A stretch of DNA of 64,000 nucleotides from Anaerococcus tetradius ATCC 35098 (lineage in GTDB: Bacteria > Bacillota > Clostridia > Tissierellales > Peptoniphilaceae): the NCBI RefSeq assembly GCF_000159095.1, contig NZ_GG666295.1:470827-534826 (forward strand). The letters run 5' to 3'. Within the stretch, counting starts at the first letter, position 1; each line of letters begins with the position of its first letter. Under the pieces are notes generated by a model. The model was given only the letters and a program-made list of their open reading frames with translations. It was not told the DNA's origin and searched no databases. Of the stretch, positions 28,809-37,389 are shown in pieces. The position numbers were made by a program, and so were the translations under genes.

Positions 28809-30210
28809 CAACTATCTCCTTTACCATTTCTTCATAAAAGGGATCTATCCTTATATATCCATCTTCATTAATCAAAGTCTGATCTCCTGTATAATCGTAC
28901 AATTGGTCATTCATATCCTTTAGGAAAGAATTAAGCATCTTGGAATTACTAAGAGCTATTGATTTTACCTCAGCTTCTGGGATTTCTCCCCTAGCTAGTA
29001 AATCCTTTAAGAATTTATGGGTGAAATCTTCTAGACCCTTATCCCCTTCTTCTTCGGCATTTTCATCTAGCCTATAAGCTTGTTTATCGACTATTTCTTC
29101 TGGGGATAAAGCTTTCTCATCTTCTTCTAAGACAAGGTCATCTCCAATAAAGTCTGTTACTATATTTACTGTTTTATTTAATTCTTTCCTAGATATCTTT
29201 AGTTTTTTGTCATCTATGTCGATTCTTTTTAACTTTTTCTTATCAAGGTCTAAAATTTTATTAATAGTTTCTAGGGATAGGTCTTTTTTTGAAATAATTT
29301 CTAGGAAGCTATCATAATTTTCTTCCAAAATTATTTTAAATAACCTACTCTGAGTAGCCATAGTTGGATTAAAATATTTGTATAGATAATAAAAGCCTAT
29401 GACAAGGCTTGGCTTAAAGCTTTCCTTACTAAGGCCGTTAGCTAGTTCTTTAATCATTGCTTCATCTTTTATCTTAGCCATAAAATCAATTTGTTTAGCT
29501 ACATCACAAGTCTTTATATATCTCAGCCAATCCTTGACTTTTTTAGGATTTTCCCAAAGGTAGTTTTCATAAAGCTTGCTTTTAAGGTCTGGGTCCAAAT
29601 TTTTGTAAAAGACATCTAGCCTTTTTATGAAAAATTCTAATAAGTCTTCTACTCGGTTAGAAATCAAGACTTCTTCTGCTCGACTGCTATCAATATCAGC
29701 AAAAACCCAGAAGTCCTTCCTTAGCCTTTGTTCACTTATAACTAAGAGGCTATCCAATATATTCTTAGAAAGGGTGTAGGGACTTGTATATTTAATGATT
29801 TTTGTGGTATCAATGTCTTCTTGGTCAAAAGATTCTTTAAGTACACTAAGGTAGGATTCAATTAGAATATTTCTTGCTAGGTCGTTTGCCCACAAGTTAT
29901 TATTTCTCTTAGTCACTTGAAGGATTAGCTTAATTTCTTTGTCAGTGAAATTCAAAGACTTTATTAAGTCCTTATAGTCTTCAAAAAAGCCTAAATTTAG
30001 CTGCTTATCCCCTGATTTTTTTCTATTCCACGCATCTAGGCCTTCCTTATTTTTGCTAATTTTTTTACCATCTAATGATATATTTATATGGGTCTTAATT
30101 TTATCATTATTAACTTTCCTCTTAAAGGACTTCTTATGATTTTTGTTATTAATATTAGAAAAATCTTCCAGTAAGCCGTCGATCAAGGAAAATATATCGT
30201 CAATTTTCAT
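28789..30210 (-). CDS. TerB_C-domain protein, first gene of the cassette
   Basis: A 473-residue, lysine-rich protein. Residues 1-75 look disordered and basic. A helical middle follows without a family I can name, then an acidic linker (LDENAEEEGDKG). The last 80 residues match the TerB_C domain: KFLKDLLARGEIPEAEV, then LNSFLKDMNDQLYDYTGD and a final DGYIRIDPF. TerB_C proteins typically carry TerB_N and TerB domains before it; I cannot confirm those here, so this may be a reduced form. A GGGGAGGG site precedes the ATG. Position suggests it is the specificity or adaptor partner of the ATPase and helicase; this is inference. Confidence 0.7.
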   Translation of the reverse strand: MKIDDIFSLIDGLLEDFSNINNKNHKKSFKRKVNNDKIKTHINISLDGKKISKNKEGLDAWNRKKSGDKQLNLGFFEDYKDLIKSLNFTDKEIKLILQVTKRNNNLWANDLARNILIESYLSVLKESFDQEDIDTTKIIKYTSPYTLSKNILDSLLVISEQRLRKDFWVFADIDSSRAEEVLISNRVEDLLEFFIKRLDVFYKNLDPDLKSKLYENYLWENPKKVKDWLRYIKTCDVAKQIDFMAKIKDEAMIKELANGLSKESFKPSLVIGFYYLYKYFNPTMATQSRLFKIILEENYDSFLEIISKKDLSLETINKILDLDKKKLKRIDIDDKKLKISRKELNKTVNIVTDFIGDDLVLEEDEKALSPEEIVDKQAYRLDENAEEEGDKGLEDFTHKFLKDLLARGEIPEAEVKSIALSNSKMLNSFLKDMNDQLYDYTGDQTLINEDGYIRIDPFYEEMVKEIVDGKYKS

Positions 30211-30239
30211 AAGCCCTCCCCTAAAGTCTTCTTCCTTTC

Positions 30240-30267
30240 ATTATACTGCTTCAGAATTTTTTGAGAA
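30240..30267 (-). promoter_or_regulatory. Promoter of the TerB_C-ATPase-helicase-nuclease cassette
   Basis: On the minus strand TTCTCA (forward 30262-30267) and a consensus TATAAT (30240-30245) are 16 bases apart, about 30 bases before the first gene. It lies immediately after the deoA/pdp terminator, so the cassette is an independent unit. Confidence 0.6.
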
Positions 30268-30268
30268 T

Positions 30269-30331
30269 AAAAAAATATGCAAATAAGCTCAACCTTCTTG
30301 GCACTTTCGTCTTAGTCGAGTTTATTTGCAT
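30269..30331 (-). terminator. Intrinsic terminator after the nucleoside phosphorylase gene
   Basis: Arms 30277-30290 and 30318-30331 pair at 13 of 14 positions (atgcaaataa plus ctc) around a 27-base loop. On the minus strand a run of T follows (forward A 30269-30275). The large loop makes it less typical. Confidence 0.6.
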
Positions 30332-30345
30332 TATAAAACTATTTT

Positions 30346-31647
30346 CTATGAGATAATTTCCTCTATAATTGGTCTTTTCTCAATTTTTTTGTTAGCATAG
30401 CTAAAGCAAGCGTAGAAATCGTTAAGCCAGTCATCTTCTAGTGGATAATCGTGGTGGACTAGGCAAAGGGTCTCGCCTTTTTTAACAAAATCTCCCCTTT
30501 TCTTTTTGAGGTCCAAGCCTACTGCATAATTTATTTCATCTTCTTTTTTCTTTCTACCTGCTCCTAATTTCATAGCACAAAGGCCTAGGCCTAAAGCATG
30601 GATATCTGCTAGGTAGCCTTCTTCCTTTGACTTTATTTTGCTTACATATTTTGCCTTAGGAAGTAGGTCTGGATTTTCAATTTGATTGACATTTCCCTTT
30701 TGGTAGGCTACCATTTCTTTTAATTTCTCAAAGGCTCTGCCAGAATTTATGGCATCTTCTAGGAGGCTTCTTGCTTCCTCTTTTGTCTTTGCGACTTTCG
30801 CCTGAACTAAGATAATTTCTCCTGCCCCCATACAAAGTTCCTTAAAGTCTTCTGCACCATGACCCCTAACAGTTTCTATTGCCTCTCTTACTTCGAGGGC
30901 ATTGCCGATGGTATTTCCTAGAGGTTGGTTCATATCTGTGATAATTGCCATGGTGTTTCTACCAAGGGCCTTGCCTATTTTTATCATAGTTTCAGCAAGC
31001 TTTCTAGCATCTGAAACTGTCGACATGAAGGCTCCCTCGCCATATTTTACATCAAGAAGAATTGTATCTGAGCCTGAGGCGAGCTTTTTGGACATTATTG
31101 ATGAAGCTATTAGAGGAATAGAATCAACTGTTGCTGTTACATCTCTTAGGGCATAGAGCTTCTTGTCGGCAGGAACGAGATGGCCAGATTGACCAACTAG
31201 GGCAAGACCTATTTCTCTTACTTGTTTGATGAAATCTTCTTGGCTAATATCTGTCCTAAAGCCTTGGATTGATTCTAGCTTATCAATAGTTCCTCCCGTA
31301 TGACCCAGAGCCCTACCGCTCATCTTGGCAATTTTTACTCCGCAAGAAGCAACCATTGGACTTAGGGCAAGGGTCGTCTTATCACCTACTCCTCCAGTAG
31401 AATGTTTATCTGCCTTTATTCCTTCGATAGAAGATAAGTCCAAAACATCCCCCGACTTCATCATGGCATGGGCAAGCTTGGTCGTTTCCCTATCATTCAT
31501 ACCATTAAGAACTATAGCCATTAGGAGGGCTGATGTTTGGTAGTCCTTTATCGAACCATCAACCACACCATCAATCCAAAATTGAATTTCTTCATCACTC
31601 AATTCTTTTTTATCTTTTTTCTTTTCAATAATATCGACAATTCTCAT
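30346..31647 (-). CDS. pdp: Pyrimidine-nucleoside phosphorylase
   Basis: This enzyme splits uridine or thymidine with phosphate in nucleoside salvage. The family signature SGRALGHTGGTIDKLES is present near residue 108, with KHSTGGVGDKT (phosphate site), DVKYGEGAFM and the C-terminal lipoyl-like domain (KKRGDFVKKGETL). Length is 433 residues, in the range of both Pdp and DeoA; the choice between uridine/thymidine (Pdp) and thymidine-only (DeoA) cannot be made by eye, and Firmicutes usually have Pdp. It is preceded by a small-molecule kinase gene 13 bases upstream. Confidence 0.93.
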   Translation of the reverse strand: MRIVDIIEKKKDKKELSDEEIQFWIDGVVDGSIKDYQTSALLMAIVLNGMNDRETTKLAHAMMKSGDVLDLSSIEGIKADKHSTGGVGDKTTLALSPMVASCGVKIAKMSGRALGHTGGTIDKLESIQGFRTDISQEDFIKQVREIGLALVGQSGHLVPADKKLYALRDVTATVDSIPLIASSIMSKKLASGSDTILLDVKYGEGAFMSTVSDARKLAETMIKIGKALGRNTMAIITDMNQPLGNTIGNALEVREAIETVRGHGAEDFKELCMGAGEIILVQAKVAKTKEEARSLLEDAINSGRAFEKLKEMVAYQKGNVNQIENPDLLPKAKYVSKIKSKEEGYLADIHALGLGLCAMKLGAGRKKKEDEINYAVGLDLKKKRGDFVKKGETLCLVHHDYPLEDDWLNDFYACFSYANKKIEKRPIIEEIIS

Positions 31648-31660
31648 AATAGCTCCTCAA

Positions 31661-32521
31661 TTACTTAGCATTAGCAAAAATCTTATCCATTGATAGCTCA
31701 AACTCTGGCCTGTAAATATTGCCAAACTTATCAAGATGGATCATGAACATATATAATCTATAAAACTCCAGCCTAAGACTCAAATCCTTATCTTTTGGAA
31801 AATCCTCCATGTATGTTTTGTAGAAATCATCATTAAAACCAGAAAATACAGTGGATATGCCTAAATCAAACTCCCTATCCCCATAAAGTGGAGATGGATC
31901 GAAAAGATAGGCCTCGCCATGACTATCAAACATGAAATTACCTGGCCACAAATCTCCATGGACTAGGACTGGATTACTTTCGTGTTCATCCAAATACTTA
32001 TTTATTATCTTTCTAAGTTTTTCATACTTAGACAAATCATCTTTGGTAAAAATTTTTTTGTCAGAAAGACTTCTGCTTAATTTATCTAATCTTTCTTCCA
32101 GGAAAACTTCCTTCCAAGTGTTCCTAAAATCGTTGGAAAAGCTAATAGCAGAGCCCTTATAAGCATATTCAAAACCAAACTTGTTTTTGGGGCTTTCGAT
32201 AGCATGAATCTTTAAAACTTCTCTAGCAAGCTTACTTTGATCAGCTGGCCTTCCTTCTTCTAGGAAAGTTAAAAGCATGTAGGCTCCTTCACTGATTAAA
32301 CCAAAATCTATAAGTCTTGGCGCATTGACCCCGTACTTTTCAAAAAGCTTTAGGCCCTCAATTTCACCCTGAAAGAAATTTATATCTCCATCCTTTTTTA
32401 CAAGGAGAAAATATGGACCTTGGTCTGTATAAACTTTGTAGGCATCATTCACATCTCCTCCCCTCATGCTTCTTATATCATAAATTCCATCAAGGGGAAG
32501 TTCATTTACTATACTTAACAA
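31661..32521 (-). CDS. Fructosamine-kinase-family phosphotransferase
   Basis: A protein-kinase-fold small-molecule kinase. RSMRGGDVNDAYKV near the N-terminus is the ketosamine/fructosamine 3-kinase glycine segment. The catalytic loop is VLVHGDLWPGNFMF and the metal-binding motif is LFDPSPLYGDREFDLG; both are characteristic of this family and intact. It may deglycate proteins or phosphorylate a small amine sugar. A TTG at 32521 is preceded by GAGGTGAT at ideal spacing; an ATG at 32542 has no site, so the TTG start is preferred (287 residues). Co-transcribed with the nucleoside phosphorylase. Confidence 0.85.
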   Translation of the reverse strand: MLSIVNELPLDGIYDIRSMRGGDVNDAYKVYTDQGPYFLLVKKDGDINFFQGEIEGLKLFEKYGVNAPRLIDFGLISEGAYMLLTFLEEGRPADQSKLAREVLKIHAIESPKNKFGFEYAYKGSAISFSNDFRNTWKEVFLEERLDKLSRSLSDKKIFTKDDLSKYEKLRKIINKYLDEHESNPVLVHGDLWPGNFMFDSHGEAYLFDPSPLYGDREFDLGISTVFSGFNDDFYKTYMEDFPKDKDLSLRLEFYRLYMFMIHLDKFGNIYRPEFELSMDKIFANAK

Positions 32522-32580
32522 ATAATCACCTCTTATTACCATTTTACCCAAAAAAAATTATAAGGCTGATTTTTGCCAAT

Positions 32581-32617
32581 AAAAAAAAGCCAACCGCCTA
32601 GGCTAGATTGACTTTAA
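32581..32617 (-). terminator. Intrinsic terminator overlapping the marR stop
   Basis: On the minus strand AAAGTCAA pairs with TTGGCTTT (one G-U), with GCC/GGC inside, and eight T follow (forward A 32581-32588). The marR stop codon at 32603-32605 lies within the stem region. Confidence 0.65.
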
Positions 32618-33055
32618 CATTCTTTCTTCCCATTCTAAGGTAGATTTTACCATAGATTTGAGAACCATTTTAAAGACATCGATGTCTTCTTCTTTTAAAT
32701 CTTTGACTGCGTTACTTATAAAATCATCTGCAACTACGATAAGCTCATCAAGCTTCTCATAGCCTTTTTTTGAAAGAGAAATTGTCTTTTTTCTCATATC
32801 TTCGTCATCAAGTTTTCTGTCTATGAGACCATCTCTTTGCATCCTATCAAGAAGACCTGTCATGGTTGACTCTCTGATATTCATCTTTTGTGCCAACTCT
32901 TTTTGTCCAATTGCCTTAGCAAGGTTTATGTAATACATTGCTACACATTGGCTTCTTGTAACCCCATATTTTAAAACGACATTATTGAAAGAATCATTTA
33001 ATGCCTTAGAAGCTTTCGTTGTTGAAAATGCTATATGCATTTCATAATCTATCAT
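32603..33055 (-). CDS. MarR-family transcriptional regulator
   Basis: A 150-residue winged-helix regulator. The DNA-binding region reads IGQKELAQKMNIRESTMTGLLDRM, followed by the wing GLIDRKLDDEDMRKKTISLSKKG, both standard for MarR proteins. A GAGGAGAG site precedes the start. Its own promoter carries a small palindrome just after the -10, so it probably represses itself. The regulated partner genes are not evident; the kinase and phosphorylase genes lie downstream beyond a terminator. Confidence 0.92.
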   Translation of the reverse strand: MIDYEMHIAFSTTKASKALNDSFNNVVLKYGVTRSQCVAMYYINLAKAIGQKELAQKMNIRESTMTGLLDRMQRDGLIDRKLDDEDMRKKTISLSKKGYEKLDELIVVADDFISNAVKDLKEEDIDVFKMVLKSMVKSTLEWEERMLKSI

Positions 33056-33421
33056 ATTGCTCTCCTCACCAGATATTTTATATCTCTACAATTTGAGTAA
33101 TAACTACTCAGACTTCATATTATATCAGCATTATTTTGCAAAGTAAATCATACTTACCTTGCGAAGTTTAAATTTGCTGACTAAAAATACTCTTCTTACA
33201 ATAATTGTAACATATCTAATATTTATTTCAAGTCTTAGCTAAATTTATTTGATAATTTTTTATCTTAATATTATCCCCTCTAGAGAAATAACTTGTTAGA
33301 GTAAGCAAATTCATTTAGCTTATCTTGATCTCTTAATTAAGATGTCTTCATTCATAAAGCCATTATTATGAAATCTTCTATCTTAAAGTCTTCTCTTAGA
33401 TTTATAATTTTTTCATCTCTT
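33056..33421. other. Gene-free AT-rich stretch between potD and marR
   Basis: The first 70 bases hold the marR promoter and operator. The remaining 300 bases are very AT-rich and show no convincing gene or RNA. A weak interrupted repeat (aaatct with agattt, about 33370-33405) might form the end of the pot transcript, but it lacks a good T run. Confidence 0.5.
33094..33124 (-). promoter_or_regulatory. marR promoter -10 and palindromic operator
   Basis: A TATAAT -10 on the minus strand (forward 33119-33124) is followed 8 bases later by TGAGTA-ATAAC-TACTCA (forward 33094-33110), a perfect 6-bp palindrome with a 5-base centre. A TTACTT 16 bases upstream of the -10 could be the -35. The palindrome covers the expected start of transcription, as in many self-repressed marR genes. 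Confidence 0.5.
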
Positions 33422-34510
33422 TTAGTTATCTTCCTTAGCCTTTGGTGAAATTTTTAGATCTAGAAAGAGGTCATTGTAAAGTATAGTTGTTTTTTTATCA
33501 AGAGCCTTAAAAACTTCAAGTCTATCAATCACATCATCGTCGGGATATAGGGTCTTGTTATTTCTCATAGCAGGATCAATTAAGGCTAGGGCTTTTTTGT
33601 TTGGTGTCGCATAGGAAATATATTCAGCATTTTGGGCAGCATTTTCAGCTCTTAGCATGAAGTTGATAAAGGCGTAGGCTGCCTCGGTATTCTTGCTTGT
33701 CTTTGGTATTACCATGCTATCAAACCAAATGTTTGATCCTTCCTTTGGTATAGCATAGGCCAGGTCTGGGTTTGAGTCTATAGCACTTGCTGCATCTCCA
33801 GAAAATGTGATACCAACATTAGCTTCTCCAAGAGCCATATACATCCTAATCTCATCAGCTAAAATCGCCCTTACATTTGCCATATAGCCAACTAGTTCAT
33901 TACTAACTCTTACAAGCTTATCCTTATCACAGGTGTTTAAGCTTAAATTATCAGCAAGTAGACCTATACCTAGGGTTTCTCTTGCACCATCAAAGCTTAG
34001 TATCTCTCCCTTAAATTTCGGATCCCACAAGTTTTTCCAAGAAGAAAAATCCTCAGCCTTGTATTTTTTGGTGTTATAAATTATGCCAAAGCTACCCCAA
34101 AGATAGGGAATAGAGTATTCATTTTCTGGGTCATAGGCGAGATTTAAAAATCTCTTATCTATATTATCAAGACCCACGATTTTTTTGTGGTCAAGTTTTT
34201 TAAGAAGCCCCTGATCTCTCATCATCTCAACAGCATACTCACTAGGAATACAAATATCGAAATTAGTTGAGTTCTGTTTGATTTTCGCAATCATAGCCTC
34301 ATTTGAATCGAAGGTTTCTGTTACAATTTTATATCCTGTCTCTTTTTCAAATTTATCTATAAGGTCTGGGTCAATATAATCTCCCCAATTGTAAAAATAT
34401 AGGGTCTTATTATCGGCCGTAGCCCTAGATGATGTTAAGAAAGTCCTTAGGACTAATAGGAGGCCTATGGCACAAATACTCGTTAGAAAAAATTTATAAA
34501 CTTTATTCAT
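33422..34510 (-). CDS. potD: Spermidine/putrescine ABC transporter, substrate-binding protein
   Basis: PotD-type binding protein of 362 residues with LYFYNWGDYIDPDLI after the signal region and the usual two-lobe extracellular fold (PYLWGSFGIIYNT, FINFMLRAENAAQNAEY). The N-terminus has one hydrophobic segment (FFLTSICAIGLLLVL) but no proper lipobox, so it may be anchored by that helix or cleaved. The ATG at 34510 follows GGAGGG and overlaps potC by 8 bases. It is the last gene of potABCD. Confidence 0.92.
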   Translation of the reverse strand: MNKVYKFFLTSICAIGLLLVLRTFLTSSRATADNKTLYFYNWGDYIDPDLIDKFEKETGYKIVTETFDSNEAMIAKIKQNSTNFDICIPSEYAVEMMRDQGLLKKLDHKKIVGLDNIDKRFLNLAYDPENEYSIPYLWGSFGIIYNTKKYKAEDFSSWKNLWDPKFKGEILSFDGARETLGIGLLADNLSLNTCDKDKLVRVSNELVGYMANVRAILADEIRMYMALGEANVGITFSGDAASAIDSNPDLAYAIPKEGSNIWFDSMVIPKTSKNTEAAYAFINFMLRAENAAQNAEYISYATPNKKALALIDPAMRNNKTLYPDDDVIDRLEVFKALDKKTTILYNDLFLDLKISPKAKEDN

Positions 34511-35315
34511 CAATAGCCCTCCTATCTGTAAGCTTTTTTTCTCTCTCACTTATAAAATAATATATAAGGACTAAGAAGAAGGATACTAGAAACATCAAAG
34601 TTGATAGGGCGTTTATCTCAAGAGAAATCCCTGCCCTAACCCTAGAGTAAATTTCTACAGAAAGAGTAGAAAATCCTGCTCCTGTAACGAAAAATGTTAC
34701 AGCGAAGTCGTCAAGGGAATAGGTAAGAGCCATAAAAAATCCCGTAAGAACTCCTCCTGTAATATTGGGCAATATTATCTTATTTAGTATTGTAAGATCG
34801 CTTGCTCCCAAGTCTTCTGCTGCAAGAATCATAGACTCGTTTAGGGCGTAGAGTCTTGGTAGAACCATCAATACTACAATCGGTATAGAAAAGGCTATAT
34901 GAGAAAGAAGGACTGTCATAAAGCCCATAGGTATCTTTAGCAAAAAAGTAAAAAGTACCAAAAAGCTTGCCCCCATCATTACATCTGGCATAACCATAAG
35001 GACGGAGTTAAAATTAAGAACTCTTTTTCTCATCCTGTCATTTTTTAGATAATAGATAGCGAGGGCTCCTATTGTGCCTATAACTGTTGCAATTAGTGAA
35101 GAAAGGAGACCTAGGATAAGGGTGTTTATGACAATAACCCAAAGTCTTGTATCCCTAAAAACTTCCCTATAATGATTAATAGAAAATCCATCAAAGGAAT
35201 TCATGCTTACTCCACTGTTAAAAGAATAAAATATCAGATAGATTATAGGTAGATACAAGAGGACAAAGATAAATAATAGATATAGATTTGATATTTTAAA
35301 TCCTTTTTTCATCAT
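34503..35315 (-). CDS. potC: Spermidine/putrescine ABC transporter permease
   Basis: A 270-residue inner-membrane permease with six hydrophobic segments and the EAA loop AAEDLGASDLTILNKIILPNI that contacts the ATPase. The sequence is of the PotC type. It starts with ATGA overlap on the potB stop and overlaps potD, consistent with a single transporter operon. Confidence 0.93.
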   Translation of the reverse strand: MMKKGFKISNLYLLFIFVLLYLPIIYLIFYSFNSGVSMNSFDGFSINHYREVFRDTRLWVIVINTLILGLLSSLIATVIGTIGALAIYYLKNDRMRKRVLNFNSVLMVMPDVMMGASFLVLFTFLLKIPMGFMTVLLSHIAFSIPIVVLMVLPRLYALNESMILAAEDLGASDLTILNKIILPNITGGVLTGFFMALTYSLDDFAVTFFVTGAGFSTLSVEIYSRVRAGISLEINALSTLMFLVSFFLVLIYYFISEREKKLTDRRAIDE

Positions 35316-36103
35316 TTAATATCCTTTCTAGTATTAAGTATACTCATTACCACAAACATCAAGACTATTAAAACTAAACCAATGGTCGCTCCCATCCCCC
35401 AGTTTTGGGTAACTAGATAATGCTCTTCGACAGCGGTTCCAAGGGTTATAATCTTATTTCCTCCTATAATTCTAGTAATCAAGAAAAGTGATAGGGAAGG
35501 AATAAAAACTGCTTGACTTCCCGCTATTACCCCATCCATGGACAAGGGAAAGATAATCTTTGTAAAAGTCTGCCACTTACTAGCTCCCAAATCCTCACTT
35601 GCTATTAAATATTCCTTTGGTATGGAATCGAGGGCCCTAAAAATCGGAAGTATCATAAAGGGAAGCTCGACGTAGGAAGCTACCAAGACGAAAGCTGGAT
35701 TAGTAAAAAGAATCCCCTGGCTTGCAAGGCCCAAAAATTTCGCAATAGTCCCCTGCTTGCTAAGCAAACCAATAAAGGCGTAAGCCTTTAATAGTAGGTT
35801 AATCCAAGTTGGTAGGGTAACTAGGAGGAGGAATATTTCCTTATTCTTGCTTGAACAAAGAAAATAGGCAAAGGGATATGCCAAAAAAAGGGTCGTTATT
35901 GTTATGAGAAAGGCTGTAAGGAAGGAATTTAGGGTCATTTTCACATAATTTCCAGATGTAAAATAGGAAATATAATTAGCAAAGGTGAAAGAGCCATATA
36001 TATCAAAAAATGATTGGTATAGAAGCATGGCTATAGGAGCGATGATAAATAGAAGTATCCACAAATAATATATACTTGATAGGGCCTTGTATTTTCTATT
36101 CAT
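35312..36103 (-). CDS. potB: Spermidine/putrescine ABC transporter permease
   Basis: The second permease of the polyamine transporter, about 263 residues and six membrane segments. The EAA loop reads [21 protein letters not shown]. Three ATG codons follow one another (36109, 36106, 36103); the GGAGG is right next to the first, so the third has the best spacing. The start overlaps the potA end. Confidence 0.92.
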   Translation of the reverse strand: MNRKYKALSSIYYLWILLFIIAPIAMLLYQSFFDIYGSFTFANYISYFTSGNYVKMTLNSFLTAFLITITTLFLAYPFAYFLCSSKNKEIFLLLVTLPTWINLLLKAYAFIGLLSKQGTIAKFLGLASQGILFTNPAFVLVASYVELPFMILPIFRALDSIPKEYLIASEDLGASKWQTFTKIIFPLSMDGVIAGSQAVFIPSLSLFLITRIIGGNKIITLGTAVEEHYLVTQNWGMGATIGLVLIVLMFVVMSILNTRKDIK

Positions 36104-37196
36104 CATCATCCTCCAAAGAATACATCTCTATCCTCTTATCGAAATCATCTTCTGATTCGTTAAATCTCATTACATGAATATCGCCAGGATCAATTGATAT
36201 ACCAATGACATCCCCCTCTTCAAATCTCTTGGTCGTATGTATTTTCCACCTAAAATTATCTTCATCAAAGCAGATTAATTCATTAAAGACCCCCCTAAAC
36301 AAGACATTATCAACAGTTGCCTTAATGTCAGCATCTTTTGACTTAGAAACTTCGATATCCTCAGGTCTAATTACAACTTCTACCTTCTCGCCTTTGGCTA
36401 TACCAGCATCTTCACACTCAAAGATTTTATTAGAAAATTCTACAAGATAATCATCCTTCATTACTGCATCGAGGATATTTGATTCACCAATAAATTCTGC
36501 TACATATCTATTAATCGGCTCATCATAAATATCTATAGGAGATCCAGATTGAACAATCTCACCCTTATCCATAACAAAAATTTCGTCAGATAGGGCTAGG
36601 GCTTCTTCTTGATCGTGGGTTACAAAGACGAAGGTTATGCCAAGTTCCCATTGGATATTAGAAAGAAGGACCTGCATAGATTTTCTAAGTTTCATATCGA
36701 GGGCAGATAGGGGTTCATCAAGAAGCAAAACATCCGGTCTATTAACAATAGCCCTTGCTATGGCAACTCTTTGCCTTTGTCCACCAGACATTTGCGAAAT
36801 CTTCCTATTCTCAAAGCCTGAAAGATTTACCATATCCAAGGCCTTCTTTACTTCTTGTTTGATAGTTTTCTTATCAACTTTTTTTATATTTAAACCAAAG
36901 GCTACATTGTCGTAGACATTCATATGGGGAAATAGGGAATAGTTTTGAAAAACTGTATTTACCTTCCTCTTGTTGGCTGGGGTCTTGTTTACATTTTCTC
37001 CATTGATGAATACATCTCCACTGGTCTGTTCGACAAAGCCTGCTATTATATTTAAAATCGTAGTCTTGCCACAACCCGATGGCCCCAAGAGTGTATAGAA
37101 TTTCCCCTTCTCTAGCTCTAGGTCTACTGTCTTTAGGACAAGTTCGTCATCATAGCTTTTTGTTACATTTCTCAAGACAACACTTTTGTTAGACAT
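36096..37196 (-). CDS. potA: Spermidine/putrescine ABC transporter ATPase
   Basis: A 366-residue ABC ATPase. Walker A is GPSGCGKTT, the signature is [14 protein letters not shown], Walker B is [11 protein letters not shown] and the switch histidine is in [11 protein letters not shown]-terminal TOBE-type domain ([14 protein letters not shown]) follows. It leads the potABCD operon and has a GGAGGG site. In the family it powers uptake of spermidine or putrescine; specificity cannot be read directly. Confidence 0.95.
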   Translation of the reverse strand: MSNKSVVLRNVTKSYDDELVLKTVDLELEKGKFYTLLGPSGCGKTTILNIIAGFVEQTSGDVFINGENVNKTPANKRKVNTVFQNYSLFPHMNVYDNVAFGLNIKKVDKKTIKQEVKKALDMVNLSGFENRKISQMSGGQRQRVAIARAIVNRPDVLLLDEPLSALDMKLRKSMQVLLSNIQWELGITFVFVTHDQEEALALSDEIFVMDKGEIVQSGSPIDIYDEPINRYVAEFIGESNILDAVMKDDYLVEFSNKIFECEDAGIAKGEKVEVVIRPEDIEVSKSKDADIKATVDNVLFRGVFNELICFDEDNFRWKIHTTKRFEEGDVIGISIDPGDIHVMRFNESEDDFDKRIEMYSLEDDDE

Positions 37197-37328
37197 GATT
37201 TTGCTTCTCCCTCCTACTTTCTTATCATCTTATAGAAGAGTATACCATAAATTTGCACAGTTTTTATGTGGATACCTATATATTTTCCTATAAGGGCTTA
37301 CTTATTTTTCTTTGCTCCTAGTTCAAAT

Positions 37329-37357
37329 TTGACCCAAAAATTTCTATATATTATAAT
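37329..37357 (+). promoter_or_regulatory. Promoter of the symporter-cysteine desulfidase pair
   Basis: TTGACC (37329-37334) and TATAAT (37352-37357) are separated by 17 bases. This near-consensus promoter lies 32 bases before the symporter ATG. Confidence 0.75.
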
Positions 37358-37389
37358 CAAATTAGGAATTTTTTTATTAGGAGGTACAT

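Noticed and set aside
24457-30210. Complete BREX or DISARM system
   Set aside because: Only the BrxD-like ATPase and BrxHI-like helicase parallels are present; no methylase (PglX), phosphatase (PglZ), PLD or kinase gene lies in the window.
33125-33421. Small gene or RNA in the potD-marR gap
   Set aside because: No frame longer than about 15 codons with a ribosome site, and no stable hairpin with a T run.
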